Of a DNA stretch of 5,611 nt, positions 1 to 5,549 are shown one piece after another (position 1 is the first letter of the stretch; every line of letters starts with the position of its first letter). The DNA is from CSBr16-58 sp051859825 (lineage in GTDB: Bacteria > Bacteroidota > Bacteroidia > Flavobacteriales > Schleiferiaceae), in the NCBI GenBank assembly GCA_051859825.1, contig JBHYFA010000130.1, positions 1-5,611 of the forward strand, read 5' to 3'. The position numbers and the translations under genes are program-made. The notes under the pieces are model-generated. The model was not told the origin of the DNA. It was given only the letters and a program-made list of their open reading frames with translations, and made no database searches.

Positions 1-164
1 TTCCCCTCCGTATCGCGAAGTTTCTGATTACAAATACGAATAAGTTCCGAAGCGCGCTGTACTCTTCCAGCCAATTCATCAACTGATATTTCGTCGTTTT
101 GCATGTCACTCATTATTTGCCTTAGTTCAGTAAAGGCTTCATCGTAGTTAATTTCTTCGCTCAT
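1..164 (-). CDS. xseB: Exonuclease VII small subunit XseB (partial, C-terminus outside window)
   Basis: XseB is the small helical subunit of exonuclease VII. Several copies bind the long C-terminal helices of XseA to build the active cytoplasmic nuclease, which degrades single-stranded DNA from both ends to short oligonucleotides. Fifty-four codons are visible, beginning MSEEINYDEAFTELRQI. They show the family pattern: an N-terminal Tyr-Asp-Glu-Ala helix, a central IMSDMQNDEISVDEL turn, and a second helix with the conserved Cys followed by xKL (ICNQKLRDTE). Members are usually about 60-80 residues, so most of the protein is present and only the tail is cut off by the window edge. The ATG at 164-162 overlaps the xseA stop as ATGA, so the two are very probably translationally coupled and co-transcribed. 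This start is the only sensible one, because translation upstream would run into xseA. Identification is by family pattern and by position directly after xseA. Confidence 0.93.
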   Translation of the reverse strand, partial: MSEEINYDEAFTELRQIMSDMQNDEISVDELAGRVQRASELIRICNQKLRDTEG

Positions 165-1549
165 GGTTTATTGATTTTAGTAACAATCGACTCGAAAGAG
201 CCGTGGAATAGTGTGGTATGTATGCTGTCGTTTAGCGCAATTTGGTCGATGGACTTTATGGCTTTTTGGTCTTTCCTACTAATGCTAAATCCTCGAGCCA
301 AACTTTTTTCCGGACGGATGAGTTCAATGCTTTGCTGAATATCAGTCATTTGCCGTTGAAGGTTTTGTAGCTGATGCTTAGATAGAAGGTGGAGTTGGTT
401 TTGTAGTTCTGCCAGTTTGGTCTTTTCGGTTTGCTTGATTTTCAACATAGAAAGCTGCTCGATGTTTTGGACGAGCTTTTGTATGCTTTGCTTTTTATCG
501 TGAATGTATTCTGCGCTCAATCTCAATATTCGGCTGCTGATATTGTGCAGGTCGCCCCGTTTTCGGTGAATATTACTGGTGGGGTATCTTTTTAAAATGC
601 TCTGCACATTTTCCATGATTAGGGTGTCGCGGGAGATTCTCTGACTTGCTAAACGGGTAATATTTGCAAGGATATTGCGTATTTGTGATTCAAATTCATG
701 CATGTGGTCAATGATGAAATCGGCAACGGCGGTGGGAGTTTTATGAGGTAAGCCGGCCACGATATCCAGCAGCGATTGATCGGACTCATGGCCAATGCCA
801 CTGAGCACGGGAATAGGGCAGAGGGCGGTAGTTTTACAGAGTTCATAATCATTGAATCCGTCGAGGTCGAGGGTGCTGCCACCGCCTCGGATAATCGCGA
901 TTACATCGAATTCATTGCAGGGGATAGCCAAGAGGGTTTTGCTGATTTCCATGGCCGATTGACTACCTTGCACGGGAACTGCGTAGGTGGTTATTTTGAA
1001 GGTGTAGCCAAATTCATTTCTTAGTAAGTGCTCGGTGAAATCTTTCCACGCAGCCGAACCGGGTGCCGTAAGCAGGGCAATGCGCTGAATAACCATGGGA
1101 ATAGGTAATTCTCTATTGCGATTGATTAGGTTTTCTTCCCGAAGTCGCTGGAGAGTTTGACGTTTTCTTTGCTCAAGCGCTCCGAGCGTAAAGGAAAGGT
1201 CGATGTCGATGATACGTAGTTTGAGCCCGAAAACTGGGTGAAATTCGATATTGCACTTGCAGACTATCTCCGATCCTTGTTTGAAAATTTGCTCAAAATC
1301 TCCCTTCAGTCTTTGTCGCATAAAACTGAGTTCGTTTTGCCATATCACCGCAGAAAGGGAGGCTGCTTTTTGTCCATGATGCATTTCCACTAAATCGAGG
1401 TAGGCATGGCCGGAATTGGAGACCTTCCACTGAGAAATTTCAGCTTTTACCCAGTAGCTCTGCCCGCCGGTTGCATTATCAAGCGCACGGTGAATAGCGG
1501 AGGCCAGCTGACTCAGCCGAAATATTTTCTTTTGAGATTCGGAATTCAT
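161..1549 (-). CDS. xseA: Exonuclease VII large subunit XseA
   Basis: This is the catalytic large subunit of exonuclease VII, a metal-dependent or metal-tolerant single-strand DNase of DNA repair and mutagenesis control. It acts in the cytoplasm with XseB. The 462 residues match the usual length (the E. coli protein is about 456). An N-terminal OB-fold occupies about residues 9-115 (SYWVKAEIS, SGHAYLDLVE). The catalytic domain runs from about 130 to 430 and contains the hallmark RGGGS (221-225), FNDYELC (232-238), PVLSGIGHESD (247-257) and KTPTAVADFI (270-279). A long helical arm, about 280-410, rich in Gln, Leu and Lys, is where XseB binds in this family. The conserved late motif RPEKSLARGFSISR is at 412-425. 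The start at 1549 gives the expected N-terminus (IFRLSQLASAI). The stop overlaps the xseB ATG. A TAnnTTTG element ends only five bases before the start codon, suggesting a very short or absent 5' leader. I see no frameshift or missing motif. Confidence 0.96.
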   Translation of the reverse strand: MNSESQKKIFRLSQLASAIHRALDNATGGQSYWVKAEISQWKVSNSGHAYLDLVEMHHGQKAASLSAVIWQNELSFMRQRLKGDFEQIFKQGSEIVCKCNIEFHPVFGLKLRIIDIDLSFTLGALEQRKRQTLQRLREENLINRNRELPIPMVIQRIALLTAPGSAAWKDFTEHLLRNEFGYTFKITTYAVPVQGSQSAMEISKTLLAIPCNEFDVIAIIRGGGSTLDLDGFNDYELCKTTALCPIPVLSGIGHESDQSLLDIVAGLPHKTPTAVADFIIDHMHEFESQIRNILANITRLASQRISRDTLIMENVQSILKRYPTSNIHRKRGDLHNISSRILRLSAEYIHDKKQSIQKLVQNIEQLSMLKIKQTEKTKLAELQNQLHLLSKHQLQNLQRQMTDIQQSIELIRPEKSLARGFSISRKDQKAIKSIDQIALNDSIHTTLFHGSFESIVTKINKP

Positions 1550-1554
1550 TGCCG

Positions 1555-1562
1555 CAAAGATA
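1555..1562 (-). promoter_or_regulatory. Bacteroidota-type -7 element for xseA-xseB
   Basis: The minus strand reads TATCTTTG, an exact match to the phylum's TAnnTTTG -7 consensus. It ends five bases before the xseA ATG, so transcription would begin at or next to the start codon. No TTG/TTTG -33 element is found 17-23 bases upstream, which lowers the confidence. Confidence 0.45.
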
Positions 1563-1613
1563 TTTTATTTCGTGTACTTTATTGGCGGGTTCAAACTATT
1601 GCTGAGAATAATG

Positions 1614-1621
1614 TACTTTTG
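1614..1621 (+). promoter_or_regulatory. Bacteroidota-type -7 element for the small secreted protein gene
   Basis: TACTTTTG matches TAnnTTTG exactly and lies 27 bases before the ATG at 1649, leaving a leader of roughly 20 bases rich in A and T. The -33 region is weak: a partial GTTC lies at 1589-1592 with a 21-base spacer. The element is back-to-back with the xseA promoter. Confidence 0.5.
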
Positions 1622-1648
1622 TGCAATACATTATTTTAAATTTTACTT

Positions 1649-2011
1649 ATGAAAACAACTTTTGTACTCATCGCATTAACTCTTTTTTCGTTTACCAACC
1701 TAAACGCACAGCAAGAACAATTGGTAGATAAATTAGTAAATCATACCTGTTCATGTTTGGATAATTTGGATCCTCAAGAGCTTGGCGAACAAGAATTTCA
1801 GTTGAAATTTCAAGGTTGTATTACAAAGTATTTGATGTCTAACATCGCTGAAGTTGAAAAGGTGTTTTCCTCTATGGAGAATACAGATATGATGTCGGCT
1901 ATGGCAGAATTGGGCAAGAGTGTTGGGAAACAACTATTGAAAAAATGCCCGAATACTGTTTCGAAGTTGTCGGGGATGGATGTTGAGGAGCTCGAACAAT
2001 TAGTTGAGTAA
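1649..2011 (+). CDS. Small secreted four-cysteine protein of unknown function
   Basis: I cannot assign a function. The 120-residue product begins with a clear Sec signal peptide: Lys2, a hydrophobic core at 5-16, then LNA at 18-20, with likely cleavage before Gln21-Gln22. The mature part is about 100 residues, helical and acidic, with exactly four cysteines: Cys34 and Cys36 in TCSCL, Cys57 in GCITKY, and Cys100 in KKCPN. The layout of an early CxC, a middle Cys and a late Lys-Cys-Pro is one I associate with uncharacterised Bacteroidota exported proteins. Two disulfides, or metal binding by the CxC pair, are possible but inferred. It is probably periplasmic, since no lipobox or sorting domain is present. 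The ATG is preceded by an A/T-rich leader and a TACTTTTG promoter element. The gene appears monocistronic, although the next gene lies 88 bases downstream on the same strand with no clear promoter of its own. Confidence 0.85.
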   Translation: MKTTFVLIALTLFSFTNLNAQQEQLVDKLVNHTCSCLDNLDPQELGEQEFQLKFQGCITKYLMSNIAEVEKVFSSMENTDMMSAMAELGKSVGKQLLKKCPNTVSKLSGMDVEELEQLVE

Positions 2012-2022
2012 TGTCTGGCTAT

Positions 2023-2054
2023 AAAGTCCGATAGCTTCGTTATGCTCCGTTCAA
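2023..2054 (+). repeat. Short dispersed repeat, copy 1
   Basis: These 32 bases match 5163-5194 at 27 of 32 positions without gaps (shared core GATAGCTT-n-GTTATGCTC). This copy starts 11 bases after the stop of the small secreted gene. The other starts directly after the exporter stop. Both lie in the same orientation relative to the preceding gene. It forms no strong hairpin. Confidence 0.55.
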
Positions 2055-2099
2055 AATCTAGTCATTTGTTCCATTTTATTACCTAATTCGTGTTGTAGG

Positions 2100-2552
2100 G
2101 TGAGTAGTTATCAAATTCAAATTCGCAAAATACAAGCCTCCGATATGTCAGCCGCGCTCGAGCTGATTCGTGAACTGGCTGTTTACGAGCGTGCGGAGCA
2201 TGAGTTGATCAACACTCCTGAAGACATGCTCCACGATTGGAAGGAGGGTTTATTCGACGCCTTGGTTCTCTGTGTGGATGAAAGACTGATCGGCTTAGCT
2301 CTTTACTACTACCGCTATTCTACTTGGAAGGGGAAGTGTTTGTACTTGGAAGATTTCGTTTTACAAGAGAATCAACGTCGCAAGGGCTATGGTCAAATGA
2401 TGTGGGACGCCCTCGTAACACTCGCCAAGGAAGAAAAGTGTAAGAAGCTGTGTTGGCAGGTTTTAGACTGGAATCAGCCGGCCATAGAGTTTTACCAAAA
2501 TCAAAACGCCCATCTTGATGGCGAGTGGGTTAATGGGAGTTTGGATTTATAG
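2100..2552 (+). CDS. GNAT family N-acetyltransferase, diamine/thialysine acetyltransferase-like
   Basis: This predicted cytoplasmic acetyltransferase transfers the acetyl group of acetyl-CoA to an amine. Its closest recognisable relatives are the spermidine/spermine (SSAT) and thialysine N-acetyltransferases, so a polyamine or small amino compound is the likely substrate; this is inferred from similarity. The single GNAT domain fills the 150 residues. The N-terminal strand-helix IQIRKIQASD...LIRELAVYE (6-30) and the LYLEDF strand (81-86) mirror SSAT. The acetyl-CoA loop is QRRKGYG (92-98), and WNQPAIEFYQ (124-133) includes Tyr132, equivalent to the general-acid tyrosine of the family. The C-terminus is slightly shorter than in SSAT. 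The start is GTG at 2100: no in-frame ATG exists before the upstream stop at 2022-2024, and the first internal Met (residue 16) would remove the first strand. No convincing TAnnTTTG promoter precedes it, so read-through from the previous gene is possible. It ends seven bases from the convergent oxygenase-like gene. Confidence 0.88.
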   Translation: MSSYQIQIRKIQASDMSAALELIRELAVYERAEHELINTPEDMLHDWKEGLFDALVLCVDERLIGLALYYYRYSTWKGKCLYLEDFVLQENQRRKGYGQMMWDALVTLAKEEKCKKLCWQVLDWNQPAIEFYQNQNAHLDGEWVNGSLDL

Positions 2553-2559
2553 TCGAGAC

Positions 2560-3282
2560 TTATCTCCCCTCATTCATTTGAATATTAAAGTTAATCACGC
2601 ACCGATGTTTTTGTCCGTAAAATGGTTTTACGGAGTGCACGATGTCGTTGGGCCAAATCATGAGCATGCCCTTGCGCGGACGAACGAAATAGGATAAGCC
2701 CCTGATGTGAAAGGTGAAAACGCCCGAATAGGGATGGTCTTTCACAGGATCGCCGTCGTGGAGGTAATAGCCACCGGAAAAGCCAATGGGCGGTTCCTCA
2801 GAAGGATTCCAGCGGGAATGACTGTGCTGTTTTTGACCGCGCCCCACAAAAGGATCGTAGTACTGCGCCCAACTTTCGGTGATTACCGGATTATTGTCGT
2901 GAGAAAATCCCAAGGAATCAATCAGATACACAAACCCTTCTTCAATGCGCTTTCGGATTGTTTGCACCCCTTCGTGCTTCTGGTTGAGGAGGTCATTTGG
3001 CGGAACCCAAAAACGACTCCCAATGGCATTGCGTTCGGTGTTTTCCACCCAACTGTCTTTCAAATACCCACTATCTGCATATCCCTGAACCCTTTCTTGG
3101 TCTAAACTCTCCGGAAGTTCTTGCCCCATCCGTTTTTGTCGCTCACTCAGCACCTTCATACCGTAGTCGTAAACCTCATCGTGAAGCGCATGATCGTCAA
3201 ATACTTTCATAAAAACGGGTATGGGCGCCAAGTGAAAAATATTGGACTTGGAGGTTGGTTCCAACGGATTTTGGGTGTACAT
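2560..3282 (-). CDS. Putative 2-oxoglutarate/Fe(II)-dependent oxygenase-like protein
   Basis: This soluble protein has the C-terminal pattern of the double-stranded beta-helix 2OG-Fe(II) oxygenases, in the style of the 'putative 2OG-Fe(II) oxygenase' family common in marine bacteria and phages. Numbered from the start used here (240 residues): a His-Ser-His pair at 153/155 within the strand after SWAQYYDP; SGGYYLHDGDP (169-179); a PRKGMLMIWPND strand (202-213) followed by His216 (the likely distal iron ligand); and Arg227 in KHRCVINFNIQ, where this fold binds the 2OG carboxylate. The acidic ligand is not certain, as Asp176 and Asp178 are only candidates. The substrate is unknown. An ATG at 3345 would add 21 residues, but a -33/-7 promoter lies inside that extension, so the ATG at 3282 is preferred. 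The gene is convergent with the acetyltransferase and divergent from the ABC exporter. A catalytically inactive relative cannot be excluded. Confidence 0.72.
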   Translation of the reverse strand: MYTQNPLEPTSKSNIFHLAPIPVFMKVFDDHALHDEVYDYGMKVLSERQKRMGQELPESLDQERVQGYADSGYLKDSWVENTERNAIGSRFWVPPNDLLNQKHEGVQTIRKRIEEGFVYLIDSLGFSHDNNPVITESWAQYYDPFVGRGQKQHSHSRWNPSEEPPIGFSGGYYLHDGDPVKDHPYSGVFTFHIRGLSYFVRPRKGMLMIWPNDIVHSVKPFYGQKHRCVINFNIQMNEGR

Positions 3283-3315
3283 ATCGAAAGAGGTATTTAG
3301 CTTATTTGTGTACCG

Positions 3316-3323
3316 TACTTTTG
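3316..3323 (+). promoter_or_regulatory. Bacteroidota-type -7 element for the ABC exporter gene
   Basis: TACTTTTG is an exact TAnnTTTG match, 39 bases before the GTG at 3363, giving a leader of about 30-35 bases. No good TTTG lies 17-23 bases upstream; the best is a TTTAG around 3296-3300 with a short spacer. It overlaps the opposing promoter of the oxygenase-like gene. Confidence 0.45.
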
Positions 3324-3329
3324 GGCTTA

Positions 3330-3361
3330 CAAAGTTAGTTCTCACTTTTCAAGTACGTCAA
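3330..3361 (-). promoter_or_regulatory. Promoter of the oxygenase-like gene (-33 and -7)
   Basis: On the minus strand TTG at 3361-3359 is followed, after a 21-base spacer, by TAACTTTG at 3337-3330. This fits the Bacteroidota TTG-N17-23-TAnnTTTG pattern. Transcription would start near 3324, about 40 bases before the ATG at 3282 and downstream of the alternative ATG at 3345. It therefore supports the shorter reading frame. Confidence 0.6.
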
Positions 3362-3362
3362 C

Positions 3363-5162
3363 GTGATTAAGGAAATCCTTCAGCGAATTCAATTTTCTTT
3401 CAGACTGGTATATGCCTGCTCGCCGGTTTACACCCGCTGGAACCTGGCGCTCAGTATCGGACAAAGTTTTCTGCCTTTGGCTACGGTGTATTTGTTCAAG
3501 GTTTTGATAGACTCCATCACTTACGCAGCACAGTATCCCGGAGATACCGAAGCGATTTACAAAGTGATTATGCTGGTGGTGTTAACGGGCTTGGTTTTTC
3601 TCACCAATACCCTCACCGATTCGATTAAGCAATACTTTCAGCAGAAGTTGCACCAGCTCTTTCACGATTATATGTACGCGCAGATTCACGATAAAACCAC
3701 GGGAATAGACGTTTCTTATTTCGAGGATGATGTGTATTTCAATCTTTTTTCACGCGCCATTTCTAATGCCGACTCCAAGCCCCTGCAAATTGTGGAGAGC
3801 ACCTTTGCGATGTTACACTTTGTTCTGGCCATCGCTTCCTTAGGAGCCTTGCTCATCACCCTGCACTGGATTATTCCTCTGGTTTTGCTCATTGCCGCTC
3901 TGCCTTTGGGGTTTGTAAAGGTGTATTATTCCAACTTCATTTTCCGTTGGTATAAAAATCAAACCCAGAACGAACGCAAGATTTGGGATATTCACGATGT
4001 GCTAACCAACCCGTATTTTTCGCGTGAACTCCGGCTTTTTGGAACGGCAGAATACTTTCGGGGTTTGTTTCGTGCGCTGCGCACCGAGATGCGTACCGGC
4101 TATTTAAAACTTCTACGCAAACGCATTTTGGCGGAAAGCTTCTGCTTGATTTTCGCCACCTTAGCAGTATTTCTCTCCTTGGGTTACATTAGTTTTATGG
4201 CCATTATGGGCGTGATGACCGTGGGAGGACTCGCGATGTACGTGATGGCCATCCATCGGGGGGTGAGCTTTTTTCAAGATTTACTCAACAGTTTGGCAGC
4301 CATTTATGAAAACGGGCTTTACATTCAGTACATCCAAGATTTTCTGGCCTTAGAACCCAGGCTAAATTCCGTTGAAGAGGGTGAAGATTTTCCCGTTAAA
4401 CTCAAAAAAGGTATTCGTTTCGAGGGGGTGAGTTTTTCGTATCCCAAGAGCGAGCGCGAGGCCATCAAAAATCTCGATTTGTTTATTCCTGCGGGAAAAA
4501 CGGTGGCTATTGTAGGTGCCAATGGCGCGGGCAAGAGTACTTTGGTGAAATTGATTTGCGGCTTATACGCCCCCAAGGAAGGCAATATTTATTTCGATGA
4601 TTTGTCGATCAGTGAAATATCCACCCAATCTTTGAGGGAAAATCTCGGGGTTTTGTTCCAAGATTTTTCCAAATATAATTTCTCGGTAGAGGAGAATATT
4701 TGGTTTGGTAATCCCCATAAACCTATTGATTCCGGGGAGATACAGCAGGCGGCCAACAAAGCCCAAATCCACCAGATGATAGAAAAATTGCCTAAGTCGT
4801 ACCAAACGGTTTTGGGGAAGATTTACGAAGACAGTGAGGACATTAGCGGAGGTGAATGGCAGAAAATAGGATTGGCCAGATGTTTTTATAAAGACAGTCA
4901 GGTAGTCATTCTCGATGAGCCTACCAGTTCGATGGATCCCGAGGCGGAGTACGAGATTTTCTCCCTTTTTGCGGAAATGGTAAAGGAGAAGACAGCCATT
5001 ATTATCAGTCACCGTTTTTCCTCGGTGCGCATGGCAGATTACATTTACGTACTCGGCGAGCGAAAGTTGTTGGAGGAGGGCACACACCAGGAGTTGATGG
5101 AGAAGAAGGGGAGGTATTTCACTATGTTTTCTCGTCAGGCTGAGGCGTATGTAGAGGGGTAG
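3363..5162 (+). CDS. ABC exporter half-transporter (fused permease and ATPase)
   Basis: This inner-membrane ATP-driven exporter, 599 residues, probably works as a homodimer because no partner gene is adjacent. The permease (about 1-330) has six hydrophobic segments near 27-48, 67-84, 148-166, 168-187, 258-277 and 280-298. The ATPase follows (about 350-595): A-loop Tyr360, Walker A GANGAGKST (385-393), Q-loop Gln433, signature ISGGE (494-498) followed by WQKIGLAR, Walker B VVILDE (514-519) with catalytic Glu519, D-loop SSMD (522-525) and switch His550. All ATPase residues are intact. The SGGEWQK form of the signature resembles ABC-B exporters often associated with peptide export, but the substrate cannot be read from the sequence. 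There is no N-terminal C39 peptidase domain. The GTG start at 3363 is required because the frame is closed at 3336-3338 with no upstream ATG. It is divergent from the oxygenase-like gene and followed immediately by a repeat copy. Confidence 0.93.
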   Translation: MIKEILQRIQFSFRLVYACSPVYTRWNLALSIGQSFLPLATVYLFKVLIDSITYAAQYPGDTEAIYKVIMLVVLTGLVFLTNTLTDSIKQYFQQKLHQLFHDYMYAQIHDKTTGIDVSYFEDDVYFNLFSRAISNADSKPLQIVESTFAMLHFVLAIASLGALLITLHWIIPLVLLIAALPLGFVKVYYSNFIFRWYKNQTQNERKIWDIHDVLTNPYFSRELRLFGTAEYFRGLFRALRTEMRTGYLKLLRKRILAESFCLIFATLAVFLSLGYISFMAIMGVMTVGGLAMYVMAIHRGVSFFQDLLNSLAAIYENGLYIQYIQDFLALEPRLNSVEEGEDFPVKLKKGIRFEGVSFSYPKSEREAIKNLDLFIPAGKTVAIVGANGAGKSTLVKLICGLYAPKEGNIYFDDLSISEISTQSLRENLGVLFQDFSKYNFSVEENIWFGNPHKPIDSGEIQQAANKAQIHQMIEKLPKSYQTVLGKIYEDSEDISGGEWQKIGLARCFYKDSQVVILDEPTSSMDPEAEYEIFSLFAEMVKEKTAIIISHRFSSVRMADYIYVLGERKLLEEGTHQELMEKKGRYFTMFSRQAEAYVEG

Positions 5163-5194
5163 AAAGTTTGATAGCTTTGTTATGCTCGGTTAAA
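5163..5194 (+). repeat. Short dispersed repeat, copy 2
   Basis: This is the second copy of the repeat at 2023-2054, with 27 of 32 identical positions and no gaps. It begins on the base directly after the exporter's TAG stop. On the opposite strand both copies can be read as Thr-Glu-His-Asn-(Glu/Lys)-Ala-Ile-(Gly/Lys)-Leu, although neither lies in a real gene. Confidence 0.55.
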
Positions 5195-5222
5195 GACGCT
5201 GTTATTCATTGGTAATGTGTAC

Positions 5223-5258
5223 ACCTATACCGTTAGGTATGGAATACAGGTTTTTCTT
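5223..5258 (+). terminator. Possible weak terminator after the ABC exporter gene
   Basis: CTATACC (5225-5231) can pair with GGTATGG (5236-5242) across a GTTA loop, with one G-T pair. Alternatively ACCT (5223-5226) pairs with AGGT (5248-5251), directly before a T-rich run at 5251-5259. Either fold is modest, so a terminator is only a possibility. Confidence 0.28.
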
Positions 5259-5342
5259 TATCGAATATTTGTGATAGAAAAATAATTAGCTATTCATCTC
5301 CGAAGTTTTCTCTAAACTCTTAATCAACTCATCATGAAATAA

Positions 5343-5397
5343 GCATAAAGGAAATTATTTGCTATACAAACACCAGTGAAAATAATTTGCTTTATGC
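5343..5397. repeat. 20-bp imperfect inverted repeat with 15-base loop
   Basis: The left arm 5343-5362 and right arm 5378-5397 are complementary at 18 of 20 positions (outer part GCATAAAG against CTTTATGC), separated by 15 bases. The right arm is also perfectly complementary over 13 bases (5377-5389) to 5421-5433, so two mutually exclusive hairpins are possible. There is no flanking T-run, so it is not a typical intrinsic terminator. It lies in an AT-rich stretch (about 5260-5460) without an intact gene. An operator, an RNA switch or a mobile-element remnant are all possible. Confidence 0.6.
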
Positions 5398-5409
5398 GAT
5401 TCCATATGA

Positions 5410-5538
5410 CCTTTAAAAATCAAATTATTTTCATATGAAAAAAATTACTCTTTGCTACGTCATGTAGAAGAGTTAACTTTGAGGATGATTGAGATGGAGA
5501 AGCAACTACAAGATTTAAAGCAAGATTCTACTAAATAA
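5410..5538 (+). pseudogene. Apparent 3' remnant of a coding sequence with coiled-coil-like end
   Basis: This frame is open from the stop at 5407-5409 to the TAA at 5536-5538. Its last 25 residues, from HVEELTLRMIEMEK to KQDST and a final Lys, look like the helical C-terminal tail seen at the end of many Bacteroidota surface proteins, where a VEELTL motif precedes a short coiled coil. There is no proper start for the whole frame; the first ATG is at 5485, giving only 17 codons. In the +1 frame, ATG at 5435 encodes MKKITLCYVM before a TAG at 5465-5467, which resembles the start of a secretory signal peptide. An internally deleted or frameshifted gene would leave this pattern. Chance cannot be excluded over so few codons, and a promoter for the next gene overlaps it. 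Confidence 0.33.
5451..5481 (+). promoter_or_regulatory. Bacteroidota promoter (TTTG-N19-TAACTTTG) for the lipoprotein gene
   Basis: TTTG at 5451-5454 and TAACTTTG at 5474-5481 are separated by 19 bases, a near-ideal match to the phylum's housekeeping sigma consensus and the best promoter in this window. Transcription would start near 5487, leaving a leader of about 60 bases before the ATG at 5550. Confidence 0.65.
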
Positions 5539-5549
5539 ATCCTTCCGTT

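Noticed and set aside
649..1024. Open frames opposite and within xseA (649-882 minus, 776-1024 plus)
   Set aside because: They lie entirely inside the well-supported xseA frame, and their translations show no recognisable protein pattern.
2553..2559. Shared bidirectional terminator between the acetyltransferase and oxygenase-like genes
   Set aside because: The gap is only seven bases and no inverted repeat with T-runs is visible around it.
2707..3212. Plus-strand open frames opposite the oxygenase-like gene (2707-3105 and 2997-3212)
   Set aside because: The minus-strand frame carries the ordered oxygenase-fold motifs. The plus-strand translations lack any family pattern and are antisense shadows.
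4325..5087. Minus-strand open frames opposite the ABC exporter (4325-4585 and 4563-5087)
   Set aside because: They are antisense to the ATPase domain, where all catalytic motifs are intact, and have no recognisable products or promoters.
5286..5354. Minus-strand 22-codon open frame reading ...HDELIKSLEKTSEMNS
   Set aside because: It reads like protein, but it is very short, has no ATG in frame at its beginning and has no neighbouring support. Chance is the simplest explanation.
5435..5467. Ten-codon leader peptide MKKITLCYVM acting as an attenuator
   Set aside because: There is no run of a single regulatory amino acid, and the hairpins lie before the peptide rather than after it. A signal-peptide remnant fits at least as well.
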